Positions 18,293-26,606 of a stretch of 64,000 bases of DNA are shown piece after piece. The translations under genes were made by a program, and so were the position numbers. This stretch comes from Geminisphaera colitermitum TAV2. GTDB lineage: Bacteria > Verrucomicrobiota > Verrucomicrobiia > Opitutales > Opitutaceae. The stretch covers positions 1 to 64,000 of the forward strand of contig NZ_ABEA03000091.1 in assembly GCF_000171235.2 (NCBI RefSeq), in the 5' to 3' direction. The notes under the pieces are model-generated. The model did not search any database. It saw only the letters and a list, made by a program, of their open reading frames with translations, and had not been told where the DNA came from. How positions within the stretch are numbered: position 1 is the stretch's first letter; each line of letters opens with the position of its first letter.

Positions 18293-18994
18293 CTACTTTG
18301 TCGCCCGATATCCCATGTCCCACCGTTCATAGGTTTCCAACGGGGTGGAGGGCCATGCCTGGCCCAAGGCAAGGGGCGTCTTCAAGACGGCCACGTGGCC
18401 GTCAAGGTAGAGATAGTTGGCGCCCTTGCCTCCATGCAAACCGGTGCCGCCGGACTCGAATTGTTCTTTGGGAATCATAATCGCGCCCGTCCCGTAAAGG
18501 GTGTAACTTCTGACGACATTGGGTGCCTCGACTAATAAAAACGTCTGAGCCGGGCGTGGGAACGCATTGAGCAGGCAACGGCCTTCCACGGGGTCGCTCG
18601 CGCCCTTGCGCAAATAGACTCCAACGTTGTCCGCCGAGTATCCGGCCGTGATGGAATAGGTGGCCACGCCGCCCGATTTGTCCGCCGGGCAATACAGCAG
18701 TTTGCCCAACGGGTGATCCGCCTTGTTGCCGAATTTAACATCGGGCAGCAGGTTGCTGACGAAACTGAAGACTCCTCCCTCCCGGCTTTTGGGGAGCTGA
18801 TCTTTGTTTTGCGCCGCGTAATTCATGACCAACACGCCGAGTTGGCGCAGGTTGCTTGCGCAGGTTGCCCGGTGCGCGGATTCCCGGACTTTCCCGACAA
18901 CGGGAATCATGATTGCCGCCAGAATGCCGATGATGGCGATCACCGTGAGCAGTTCAATCAGCGTGAAGGCCGAAAGGTAGCGAGTGGTTTTCAT
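18293..18994 (-). CDS. type II secretion-like pseudopilin (cassette 2)
   Basis: A 233-residue prepilin-like protein. A short basic leader (MKTTRYLSA) is followed by [19 protein letters not shown] with the conserved Glu5. A helical linker (KVRESAHRATCASNLRQL) leads into the globular domain. Near the C-terminus LHGGKGANYLYLDGHVAVL matches the H-X9-DG type motif with one extra residue. It sits between the PEP-CTERM gene and the large hydrolase, with a G10 tract nine bases upstream of its ATG. Likely an inner-membrane-anchored pseudopilus subunit or pilus-like sugar-capture protein. The cassette association is what I see; the function is inferred. Confidence 0.88.
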   Translation of the reverse strand: MKTTRYLSAFTLIELLTVIAIIGILAAIMIPVVGKVRESAHRATCASNLRQLGVLVMNYAAQNKDQLPKSREGGVFSFVSNLLPDVKFGNKADHPLGKLLYCPADKSGGVATYSITAGYSADNVGVYLRKGASDPVEGRCLLNAFPRPAQTFLLVEAPNVVRSYTLYGTGAIMIPKEQFESGGTGLHGGKGANYLYLDGHVAVLKTPLALGQAWPSTPLETYERWDMGYRATK

Positions 18995-19003
18995 GGCGTG
19001 TGT

Positions 19004-19013
19004 GGGGGGGGGG
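19004..19013 (-). repeat. G10 tract next to pseudopilin start
   Basis: Ten G on the plus strand, nine bases upstream of the pseudopilin ATG, where a Shine-Dalgarno sequence would be expected. Confidence 0.95.
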
Positions 19014-19029
19014 CCAGATCAAACATGCC

Positions 19030-20334
19030 TCACGCGGAGGCGCGGCGTTTGCCGCGGGATGTAATGAAAAACAAGATACACGCGCCGCCAAGCAAAAGGG
19101 CCGTGGTCGCGGGTTCGGGAACGCTGGCCGCGGCCACGGTCAACAAGACCTTGTTACCCGACAGCGAAAGGGTTGCGTCCAGACCTCCGATGATGCCCGA
19201 AAGACCGCCGTCAGAAAGCGAGCCGACAATGGAGGCGGAGGTTTCAAACAAAGTGTAAACGCCGGGCGCAAATCCCGCGCCGGTTGAAAAGGCAAAATCG
19301 CCAAAGGAGAGCGCGTCTGAGCCGATGTTCAGTGTGGTTCCGGCGCCCAGCACGATCTTGTCGCTGGCACTGGGCGCACCGAGGCGGAAGAGCAACGATG
19401 CGCTGTCGCCCACGAAGGTCGCGCTCAGGTCGAGTGTGCCGGTGCCGAGGTTCAGAGTTAGTGTGCCGGCAGAGCTTGCGGAGCCGGCGGAAATTCTGCC
19501 GCCGGTGGCGACCGTCACGCCCGCGTTGCCAGCGGTGGTGATGATGCCCGCTCCGCCGAGAGTGCCGCCGGCGTTGACGGTGTAGGCCGCGCCGCCGGTG
19601 TGAGTGCCATTCACCAAAAGGACGCCCGCGCTCACCGTCGTCACGCCGTTGTAGGTGTTGGCTCCGTTGAGCGTGGTGACGCCGGAACCGGTCTGGCTGA
19701 GATTGAAGGTCGCGGGGTTTTCGCTCGTTTCATGTCCAAGAGCCGAGTCGATGACAACCGCGCCGGAGCCGCCGAATCTGACACGGATGGAACCAGCCGG
19801 CGCCGCTCCCGTCGTGGACATGTTCAAGGAGCCTGCGGTGAATCTCAGCGTGCCGGCGCCGTTGTTCGTGACATCCACGTCCTTGTTGCCTGTCAGGGCA
19901 TTGGCCCCGAGGAGGAGTTTGCCGCCATTGAGGTCGATGGTTTGGCTGCGCGCGCCTCCATCGACAAACACGCCGCCACCGCTTGCGGGCGTGACGAGCC
20001 TCCAGGTGCTGCCAGCGGCCAGTTGAATCGTGATGTCATTGGCAGCTGTATCCAAAAAACGGATGCCCCTGGGTTGCGCGGTTCCATTGGGCGCCGTGAT
20101 CGTTTCGGGAGCCGCGTTGCCCAGTTGTGCCTCGAAGGAATTTCCGGGAACCACGTCGTCGCTCCAGTTTGCCGCCTCGTTCCAGTTGGAGGTGCTGCCG
20201 CCGCCGTCCCAAGTGCGTGTGCTTTGGGCGTCGAGATGGGCGGCCCAGAGCAGGAAGCCGGGAAGGAGGGCTTGGGCGATGCGACGAGGCGCGGGGGCGC
20301 AGGGCGAAAAGATGAATTGAGTGTTGGTTTTCAT
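19030..20334 (-). CDS. PEP-CTERM beta-helix protein with autotransporter-type repeats
   Basis: A 434-residue exported protein. The signal peptide is followed by STRTWDGGGSTSNWNEAANW, the motif opening this protein class. The autotransporter-associated strand signature is clear: LSQTGSGVTTLNGANTYNG then TTVSAGVLLVNG. The C-terminal signal is VPEPATTALLLGG, a hydrophobic helix and RGKRRASA. It is the first gene of the minus-strand part of cassette 2, divergent from the LacI-type regulator across a 208-base gap that holds a candidate operator. Probably a surface-exposed or matrix adhesin. The ligand is unknown. Confidence 0.88.
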   Translation of the reverse strand: MKTNTQFIFSPCAPAPRRIAQALLPGFLLWAAHLDAQSTRTWDGGGSTSNWNEAANWSDDVVPGNSFEAQLGNAAPETITAPNGTAQPRGIRFLDTAANDITIQLAAGSTWRLVTPASGGGVFVDGGARSQTIDLNGGKLLLGANALTGNKDVDVTNNGAGTLRFTAGSLNMSTTGAAPAGSIRVRFGGSGAVVIDSALGHETSENPATFNLSQTGSGVTTLNGANTYNGVTTVSAGVLLVNGTHTGGAAYTVNAGGTLGGAGIITTAGNAGVTVATGGRISAGSASSAGTLTLNLGTGTLDLSATFVGDSASLLFRLGAPSASDKIVLGAGTTLNIGSDALSFGDFAFSTGAGFAPGVYTLFETSASIVGSLSDGGLSGIIGGLDATLSLSGNKVLLTVAAASVPEPATTALLLGGACILFFITSRGKRRASA

Positions 20335-20445
20335 GATGCGGGAGCAGGGAGTCAGCGTTTGGTTGTCGGGCGGGTGAAATGCCTTCTTGAGGAGGAAACG
20401 GGAAAAATTAGGGGCGGCTTGGGCGAGGATTACAAACGCCGTCCA

Positions 20446-20459
20446 ATAGAACGTTCCAT
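20446..20459. promoter_or_regulatory. candidate LacI-type operator
   Basis: ATAGAAC/GTTCCAT is an inverted repeat with central CG and one mismatch in seven pairs. It lies in the divergent gap between the PEP-CTERM gene and the LacI-family regulator. A central CpG palindrome is typical of LacI-family operators. Prediction only. Confidence 0.45.
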
Positions 20460-20542
20460 AGAGCGGGAAAACGCATTTTTACAGAAGGTGCGGGTTGCAC
20501 CCGGACGAGTGCCCGTGGCAGTGTCGCCGCCCCTTCTCCGAC

Positions 20543-21712
20543 ATGTCTCCCACAACCGAGCACCACGCTGTTTCAATCATTGCAATCGCCCGGCGCGCGG
20601 GCGTGGCAAAATCCACGGTGTCGCTGGCCTTGCGCGACAATCCGCTCATCTCGGAAAAACAGCGAAAACGTATCCAAAAAATAGCGACAAAAATGGGCTG
20701 GCAACCCCGGCCCCACCTCGCGCGGCTCATGAGCGAACTGAGTTCGGTGAGGAAGGCGCGCTACAAGGCGACTCTCGCCTTCGTGAGCGCGGCGGTGTCC
20801 GATCCACGGCAGGTCCTTCCCTCCGGCACCGCCGCCGACTGGCTGTCCGGGGCGGAAACGCGGGCGCGGCAACTGGGCTACGGGCTGGATCGTTTCTGGC
20901 TGAACGACCCGGAGGTCTCCCATGAACGGCTGGCGAAGATTTTCTGGGCGCGCAATGTGCAGGGCGTCGTGCTGCACTCGCTCGACAGCACCACGCGGTT
21001 GCAGTTGCGGAAACAGGACAAGATCTGGCAGCAGTTTCCGTTTGTCCTGATCGGCTCCCGGATGCGGACAGTTCCCTTGAATTTCGTGTGCAACGACTAT
21101 CACTCCACCGCGATGGAGGGCACCGCGCAATTGCTCGCGCGCGGCTACAGGCGCATCGGATTTTACATGGTGCGCTGGTTGGATGAAACGTGGGAGCATC
21201 GCCTTGTGTCCGGCTGGCGCGCCTGCATGGAGGCATGGAATCTGGAAACGCCGCCGGTTTTCTTCATCAACGATCCCCGGAACAGGCGGCACGGCACGGA
21301 TGCCGACGTTCAACTGGCCTTTGTCGCCTGGCTCACGGAACATCGGGTGGAGGCCTGTCTTGCGGTCAACAGCCACGTGTTAAACCGGCTTGCGATGGCG
21401 GGCCTGCGAGTGCCCGGTGACATCGGAGTGGCAGTGCTTGATCTGCCCAAGGGCTTGCGCGGCAAAGTGGCCGGAATGGAACAACAGCATGTCAACACGG
21501 GCATGACGGCGGTCGATGTAGTGATCGGGCAACTACTCAGGCGTGAGGCCGGCGTGCCGCCGTTTCAGCAGGGGACGCTGATCGAGAGTTTGTGGGTGCC
21601 GGGGCCGACGGTGCGGGACGGGGGAACGGTTTTGCGGAAGGAGCGGCGGCGGGGGGGGGGGGGGGGGAGGGAAGGTCGCCGCTCCGAATTGATTCCGGCT
21701 CCACCGGCTTGA
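20543..21712 (+). CDS. LacI-family transcriptional regulator
   Basis: A 389-residue regulator. The N-terminal helix-turn-helix is unmistakable: VSIIAIARRAGVAKSTVSLALRDNP, written here as its parts IAIARRAGVAKS and TVSLALRDNP. It is followed by the hinge (RIQKIATKMGWQPRPHLA) and a sugar-binding sensor (GYRRIGFYM, VPGDIGVAVLDLP). I chose the ATG at 20543, just before the HTH; an earlier in-frame start adds an unlikely tail. The C-terminus has a Gly-rich segment encoded by the G17 tract 21651-21667, so tract changes would alter only the last residues. It is divergent from cassette 2 and probably represses it until its sugar is present. Confidence 0.88.
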   Translation: MSPTTEHHAVSIIAIARRAGVAKSTVSLALRDNPLISEKQRKRIQKIATKMGWQPRPHLARLMSELSSVRKARYKATLAFVSAAVSDPRQVLPSGTAADWLSGAETRARQLGYGLDRFWLNDPEVSHERLAKIFWARNVQGVVLHSLDSTTRLQLRKQDKIWQQFPFVLIGSRMRTVPLNFVCNDYHSTAMEGTAQLLARGYRRIGFYMVRWLDETWEHRLVSGWRACMEAWNLETPPVFFINDPRNRRHGTDADVQLAFVAWLTEHRVEACLAVNSHVLNRLAMAGLRVPGDIGVAVLDLPKGLRGKVAGMEQQHVNTGMTAVDVVIGQLLRREAGVPPFQQGTLIESLWVPGPTVRDGGTVLRKERRRGGGGGREGRRSELIPAPPA

Positions 21713-21716
21713 GGAA

Positions 21717-23120
21717 TCAGTAGCGGTAGTGCTCGGGTTTGTAGGGGCCGTTCACAGGAACGCCGATGTAGTCGGCCTGAGATTGGGTGAGCGTGGTAAG
21801 CTTCACGCCGATCTTTTCCAAATGCAGACGCGCCACCTCCTCGTCGAGGTATTTGGGAAGGCGATACACGCCGACTTGGTAAGTGTCCTTGTTTTTCCAG
21901 AGGTCGAGTTGGGCGAGCACCTGATTCGTAAAACTGTTGGACATCACAAACGACGGGTGGCCGGTGGCGCAGCCGAGGTTCACCAAACGACCTTCGGCAA
22001 GCAGGTAAATGTTGCGTCCGTTGGGGAGCACAAACTGGTCGTATTGCGGTTTGATGTTGATGCGCTTGAGACCGGGCAAGGCAAGGAGGCGGTCAACTTG
22101 GATCTCGTTGTCAAAGTGGCCGATGTTGCAGACAATCGCCTGATCTTTCATCGCGGTGAGGTGTTCGAGCGTGATGACGTCGCGGTTGCCCGTGGTGGTC
22201 ACGTAGATGTCGGCGGTGCCAAGCGTGCTTTCGACGGTGTTGACCTCAAAGCCTTCCATCGCGGCCTGAAGGGCATTGATGGGATCGACTTCGGTGACAA
22301 TGACGCGCGCGCCAAAGCCGCGCAGCGAATGCGAGCAGCCTTTTCCAACGTCGCCGTAGCCGCACACGACGGCGACCTTGCCGGCGATCATCACGTCGGT
22401 CGCGCGCTTGAGTCCGTCGGCCAGCGATTCGCGGCAACCGTAGAGGTTGTCAAATTTCGACTTGGTGACGGAGTCGTTCACGTTGATCGCGGGGACGAGA
22501 AGTTTTCCTTGCTCGTGAAGTTGGTAGAGGCGGTGCACGCCCGTGGTGGTTTCCTCGGAGACGCCGCGCCAGTCTTTCGCCATGCGGGCAAACACGCCTG
22601 TATCTGAGGCATGGATACGCTTGAGGAGGTTTTTGATGACTTGCTCTTCGTGCGAGGCGGAGGGGCTGTTGACCCAATCGGAGCCTTGTTCGAGTTCCAC
22701 GCCTTTGTGGAGGAGCAGGGTAACGTCACCGCCGTCATCGACGACGAGTTGCGGGCCCTTGCCGCCGGGGAAACTGAGGGCGCGCCAGGTGAGGTCCCAG
22801 TATTCTTCGAGCGTCTCGCCTTTCCACGCGAAGACAGGAACGCCAGTGGCGGCAATGGCGGCGGCGGCGTGGTCTTGCGTCGAAAAAATGTTGCACGATG
22901 CCCAGCGCACGTCGGCACCGAGCGCGGTGAGCGTCTCGATGAGGATCGCGGTCTGGATCGTCATGTGGAGCGACCCGGTGACGCGAACGCCGGCAAGCGG
23001 CTTGGCGGGGCCGAACTTTTTGCGCACGGACATGAGGCCGGGCATTTCGTGTTCGGAAACGGAAATTTCTTTGCGGCCCCATTCTGCAAGGGCGATGTCG
23101 CGGATGGCGTAGTCAGACAT
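21717..23120 (-). CDS. ahcY: adenosylhomocysteinase
   Basis: Hydrolyses S-adenosylhomocysteine to adenosine and homocysteine, recycling the product of methylation reactions. The 467-residue protein has the family blocks [20 protein letters not shown] (catalytic Lys and Asp), the NAD-binding [18 protein letters not shown], and the C-terminal [11 protein letters not shown]. It acts in the cytoplasm with bound NAD. It follows metK on the same strand after a gap filled by a 29-bp inverted repeat, so the pair covers two consecutive steps of the methyl cycle. I looked for an SAH riboswitch ahead of it and saw none. Confidence 0.97.
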   Translation of the reverse strand: MSDYAIRDIALAEWGRKEISVSEHEMPGLMSVRKKFGPAKPLAGVRVTGSLHMTIQTAILIETLTALGADVRWASCNIFSTQDHAAAAIAATGVPVFAWKGETLEEYWDLTWRALSFPGGKGPQLVVDDGGDVTLLLHKGVELEQGSDWVNSPSASHEEQVIKNLLKRIHASDTGVFARMAKDWRGVSEETTTGVHRLYQLHEQGKLLVPAINVNDSVTKSKFDNLYGCRESLADGLKRATDVMIAGKVAVVCGYGDVGKGCSHSLRGFGARVIVTEVDPINALQAAMEGFEVNTVESTLGTADIYVTTTGNRDVITLEHLTAMKDQAIVCNIGHFDNEIQVDRLLALPGLKRINIKPQYDQFVLPNGRNIYLLAEGRLVNLGCATGHPSFVMSNSFTNQVLAQLDLWKNKDTYQVGVYRLPKYLDEEVARLHLEKIGVKLTTLTQSQADYIGVPVNGPYKPEHYRY

Positions 23121-23170
23121 TGGATACGGATTTGATTTTGGAAAAATAAAACTGGAACTGAAAAATTAAG

Positions 23171-23255
23171 TTAACCACAGAGACACAGAGGCACAGAGAA
23201 CAAACACAAAGTCCTCTTCGGATTGATCTCTGTGCCTCCGTGTCTCTGTGGTTAA
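23171..23255. repeat. 29-bp inverted repeat between metK and ahcY
   Basis: Left arm 23171-23199 and right arm 23227-23255, each beginning or ending in TTAACCACAGAGACACAG or its complement, with one mismatch and a 27-base spacer. It looks like a dispersed MITE or REP-type hairpin and could act as an intercistronic RNA stem. Confidence 0.85.
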
Positions 23256-23265
23256 TTCCGGTTCT

Positions 23266-24435
23266 TTAAGATTTGGCGGCGGCGATCAGTTCGGCGGTGC
23301 GGTTGGTTTGCTCCCAAGGGAGATCGTCTTTGCCGAAGTGACCGTAGTTGGTTGTCGAGCGGTAGATCGGACGCAGCAGGTCGAGCTGGCGGATGATCGC
23401 AGCGGGTTTGAAATCGAAGACTTTTTTGACGGCGGCAACGATGCGCGCCTCGGGCACTTTGGCCGTGCCCATGGCATCGACCCACACGCTTACAGGATCG
23501 GGATAACCAATGGCGTAGGCGACCTGGAGTTCGCAGATGTCGGCGAGACCGGCGGCCACGATGTTTTTGGCGACCCAGCGGCACATGTAGGCGGCGGAAC
23601 GATCAACCTTGGACGGGTCTTTGCCTGAAAAAGCACCGCCACCGTGACGGCCCCAACCGCCGTATGTATCCACAATGATCTTACGCCCGGTGAGGCCGGA
23701 GTCGCCCTGCGGCCCGCCGATGACAAAGCGCCCGGTCGGGTTGATGAGGAACTTGGTCGCGGGTGCGATCATGTCCGCGGGGATGACTTTGCGGATGACG
23801 TTTTCGATCAAAAATTCGCGGATCGCGCCGTGCGCCACGCCGTCCTGGTGTTGCGTGGAAATAACGACGTTTTCGACGGCCACAGGCTTGTCGTTCACGT
23901 AGCGGATGGAGACTTGCGACTTGGCATCGGGACGGAGCCAGCTCACGACGCCGCTCTTGCGGAGCTTGGTGAGTTCGCGCCCCAGACGGTGCGCATACAT
24001 GATGGCGGTGGGCATCATCTCGGGCGTCTCGTTGCAGGCGTAACCAAACATCAGGCCCTGGTCGCCGGCCCCTTGCTCGGCGGTGTCCTTGCCCTCGGCG
24101 GCGCGCGCATCAACGCCTTGCGCGATGTCGGGCGACTGGCGGGTGAGGTAGTTGTTTATGAATACAGAGTCGGCGTGAAACACATCATCGTTGTTGACGT
24201 AGCCGATGTCACGGATGGCTTCGCGCACGACGGCCTCGTAGTTGGGCTTGGCGGACGTGGTGATTTCGCCGGCGAGGATAACCATGTTGGATTTGACCAT
24301 GGTTTCGCAGGCCACGCGACTGTGCGGGTCGGCGGCGAGGCAGGCGTCAAGCACGCTGTCGGAAATGAGGTCGGCGACTTTGTCGGGATGGCCTTCGCCA
24401 ACGGACTCGGAGGAGAAAACGAATTCTTGGGACAT
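23266..24435 (-). CDS. metK: S-adenosylmethionine synthetase
   Basis: Makes S-adenosylmethionine from methionine and ATP. The 389-residue protein begins [20 protein letters not shown], the standard start with the ATP-binding GHPDK block; I therefore use the ATG at 24435 rather than the upstream alternative. Other signatures are [12 protein letters not shown] and the P-loop-like [14 protein letters not shown]. It is cytoplasmic. It lies upstream of ahcY on the same strand. The 496-base region upstream shows no recognisable SAM riboswitch but has an array of stem-loops. Confidence 0.97.
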   Translation of the reverse strand: MSQEFVFSSESVGEGHPDKVADLISDSVLDACLAADPHSRVACETMVKSNMVILAGEITTSAKPNYEAVVREAIRDIGYVNNDDVFHADSVFINNYLTRQSPDIAQGVDARAAEGKDTAEQGAGDQGLMFGYACNETPEMMPTAIMYAHRLGRELTKLRKSGVVSWLRPDAKSQVSIRYVNDKPVAVENVVISTQHQDGVAHGAIREFLIENVIRKVIPADMIAPATKFLINPTGRFVIGGPQGDSGLTGRKIIVDTYGGWGRHGGGAFSGKDPSKVDRSAAYMCRWVAKNIVAAGLADICELQVAYAIGYPDPVSVWVDAMGTAKVPEARIVAAVKKVFDFKPAAIIRQLDLLRPIYRSTTNYGHFGKDDLPWEQTNRTAELIAAAKS

Positions 24436-24760
24436 GATTGAATGCGATGTTGCGGGTGAACGGATGAGTGCGAGCACAGGAGGCAAAACGGATTCACCGA
24501 CATGGGCAAGCAGAGAACATCAACGCATCAGGATTTCATGATGCATCACTGATTCTATGCGAATGCTTGTGACGGAGAGGCGTTCTGGAGATCGCCCGCT
24601 CCTTTCCCGGCTCTGCATAATCTCAGTAATTTTGAGAGATTTTGTGAATTTTATCTTATTTATGGAATGATAGATGTGAATTTTTTGGAAGAAAATGAGA
24701 GATTTTATGTTGACGGAGGCCGGGCGTGCACTATCTCTAGCAACATCAGTTTTTCACTTT

Positions 24761-24781
24761 CTCCCGCATAGCGGGAGTTTT
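24761..24781 (+). terminator. rho-independent-type hairpin 1
   Basis: Stem CTCCCGC / GCGGGAG, loop ATA, then TTTT. It is oriented for plus-strand transcription, yet no plus-strand gene lies just upstream. Confidence 0.5.
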
Positions 24782-24802
24782 GGGGTAACTAAGAAAGCAA
24801 AT

Positions 24803-24840
24803 GGCCGGTCGCTTAGGGGTAGGCGACCGGCCAACTTTTT
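24803..24840. terminator. strong hairpin 2, possibly bidirectional
   Basis: Stem GGCCGGTCGC / GCGACCGGCC (10 bp), loop of ten bases, then AACTTTTT on the plus strand. On the minus strand it is followed by ATTTGCTTTCTT, so it may also end the transcript of the YmdB-like gene. Confidence 0.6.
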
Positions 24841-24931
24841 GTACCGATTTCGACATTGGCAAGAAATGCCAATCTTTTGACTGGAAACGAGTTACGGACA
24901 TCCTGCGATGTTCAGGATGTCTCTTTGGGAC

Positions 24932-25744
24932 TCACAGGCGCGAGGTCGTCAAATCCACGTTGTTGCGGCGCACGGTGACGAGTTCCACGCGCACGGCGCG
25001 TTTAATCGTCTCGTCGTATTCGACGAGGGCGCCGGAAATTCGCACATCGCCCTCGGCGATTTCGAAGCGACGCGGCATGCCATCGATAAATTTGCCTAGC
25101 ACCGGCTCCACTGTGCGGCCGAGGATCGAGGCGTAGGGCCCCGTCATGCCCACGTCGCACATAAAAGCCGTGCCGCCGGGCAGCACGGTGGCGTCGGCCG
25201 TGGGGACGTGCGTGTGCGTGCCGAGCACGGCGATGGCGCGGCCATCAAGGTGCCAGCCCATCGCCTGCTTTTCGCTTGTGGCCTCGGCGTGAATCTCGAC
25301 GAAAACACCGTCCACCTGGCCATCGAGCCGCGCGAGCATCGCATTGGCGGCAAGGAAGGGGCAGTCGGCCTGCTGTTTGAGAAAGTGGCGGCCAAGCAGC
25401 GTGATGATGCCGAGGCGGAATCCATTGACGTTGACGATCAGGTGGTCGCGCCCGGGGCATGTGGCCGGGAGATTGGCGGGACGCGATACGCGCTCGAACT
25501 GGCCGATGTCGCTGTCCCAACCGCGCTGGTCCCACACATGGTCGCCGAGCGTGATTGCGTCTATACCCATGGCGAGGAGGCTGCGGGCGATGCTTTCATT
25601 GATACCGGAGCCAGCGGCGGCGTTTTCGCCGTTGGCGATGATGACATCGGCTCCCAATTCACGACGCAGGCGGCCAAGCCGCTCTGCCAAAATTTCCCGA
25701 CCGGGACGCCCTACGATATCTCCAATGAACAAGATTTTAACCAC
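24932..25744 (-). CDS. YmdB/TIGR00282-family metallophosphoesterase
   Basis: A protein of about 270 residues matching the family of dinuclear-metal phosphodiesterases related to B. subtilis YmdB, which acts on 2',3'-cyclic nucleotides. Motifs in order: KILFIGDIVGRPGRE, NGENAAAGSGI, LGDHVWDQRGW (the usual Asn is Asp here), VEIHAEATSEKQAMG, GTHTHVPTAD, and FMCDVGMTGP. The GTG at 25744 places the first beta strand at the N-terminus. Cytosolic. It lies directly after the secreted helical protein gene with a 39-base gap, and its role next to metK/ahcY is unclear. Confidence 0.88.
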   Translation of the reverse strand: MVKILFIGDIVGRPGREILAERLGRLRRELGADVIIANGENAAAGSGINESIARSLLAMGIDAITLGDHVWDQRGWDSDIGQFERVSRPANLPATCPGRDHLIVNVNGFRLGIITLLGRHFLKQQADCPFLAANAMLARLDGQVDGVFVEIHAEATSEKQAMGWHLDGRAIAVLGTHTHVPTADATVLPGGTAFMCDVGMTGPYASILGRTVEPVLGKFIDGMPRRFEIAEGDVRISGALVEYDETIKRAVRVELVTVRRNNVDLTTSRL

Positions 25745-25783
25745 GCCACGAAGCGAATACGCCGTGCCCGGGGAAACCAACCC

Positions 25784-26406
25784 CTAATTTTCCAAGGCGG
25801 CCCCGCCGGCCTCCGGTGCCTTGTCGTTGCAAGAAGAGCCATCATCGCAGGTGGCGTTGGGGTCGCGGATGGTTTTTTGCAACGTGTCCCAAGAGCTGCG
25901 GACTTTGGCTTTGGCGGTGTTCCAAGTCGAGGCGGTGGCGTTGCCGAGGTCTTTGCTGGCGGCGCGAAAATCGACAAGCGCTTTGTCGAGCCGGGCCTTG
26001 GCCTCGGGCGTGAGTTCCTTGGCATCGGCCTTCCATTCGGCGATTTTCGCGCCCACTTTGTCGGCAAGTTTGCCGAGCCGGGCGGCAACATCGGCGCGGG
26101 CATCAAACGTCGCGTCGTCCAGCCAGGCGATGCCGCCGCGGGCGGCGTCCCGGACGCTGCGGTAGAGTGCCTTGGACTTTTCCTTGGTCGCATCCCAGAC
26201 CTCCTGCGCGGTCTCCTTGGTCGCATCGAGAGCCTGCCCGGCTTTGTCGGAGAGCGTTGGCGCCGGCGAAGCAGATTGCCCGGCGGGGGGGGCGTGGAAG
26301 GCGCGTCGGGGGCGTCTTGAGCGGCCCGCGAAACGATCGAACCGAACGTTGTCATGAAAACGGCGATACCGATGCGAACGATGGAGGCGGTGCGGGTGAT
26401 GTTCAT
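25784..26406 (-). pseudogene. secreted alpha-helical protein, frameshifted at an 8-base tract
   Basis: The frame starting at the ATG at 26406 encodes a signal peptide (TASIVRIGIAVFMTTFGSIV) and runs into a G8 tract (26285-26292), after which its sequence becomes nonsense. The other frame continues as a helical, Ala/Lys-rich protein (DKAGQALDATKETAQ, GKLADKVGAKIAEWKADAK) down to 25784. One added base (nine) would give about 207 residues. The repeated amphipathic helices resemble YtxH or apolipophorin-like envelope proteins. The function is unknown. Either a phase-variable gene in its OFF state, a decayed gene, or a homopolymer sequencing error. Confidence 0.7.
26285..26292 (-). repeat. G8 (sense C8) tract causing frameshift
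   Basis: Eight G on the plus strand at the point where the helical protein changes frame. Nine, or six, would restore the frame. Confidence 0.9.
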
Positions 26407-26499
26407 GGGATCAAAAAAAATGAGAAAGGGAAACAAACGCGCGACACATTACGCCCGGTTTCGCTCGCATGCCAGTCCAGGCAATTATTTATCGCCCCT

Positions 26500-26512
26500 C
26501 CCCCCCCCCCCC
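26500..26512 (+). repeat. C13 tract in divergent promoter region
   Basis: Thirteen C between two divergent genes, 94 bases upstream of the sialate esterase-like start. It is placed where it could alter promoter spacing of either gene. Confidence 0.95.
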
Positions 26513-26606
26513 GCTCTCTCTTTTTCTCTCTCCTGCCCCCCACCTGCGCTGCCACAACGATGCTTGCGAGACCGTGGCGTTATGTTTTGGGTCAACGCTT
26601 TCTCTC

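Larger units (their letters stand above)
24436..24931. other. gene-free region with four consecutive stem-loops
   Basis: No convincing gene. Four perfect stem-loops, each followed on the plus strand by a T-rich stretch, lie within 166 bases: 24761-24777 (7-bp stem, loop 3), 24803-24832 (10 bp, loop 10), 24855-24873 (7 bp, loop 5) and 24897-24921 (9 bp, loop 7). The part nearest metK (24436-24660) is AT-rich toward its far end and may hold the metK promoter. The array could be stacked terminators or a structured non-coding RNA. Confidence 0.6.

Noticed and set aside
24436-24660. SAM or SAH riboswitch ahead of metK or ahcY
   Set aside because: I looked for the conserved core sequences of known SAM and SAH classes and found none that I could support.
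24695-24880. 61-codon plus-strand frame in the stem-loop region
   Set aside because: It runs through two perfect hairpins and has no ribosome-binding site or conserved motif.
24761-24926. CRISPR array or integron attC array
   Set aside because: The four stem-loops have different sequences, no repeated unit, no integrase and no cas genes nearby.
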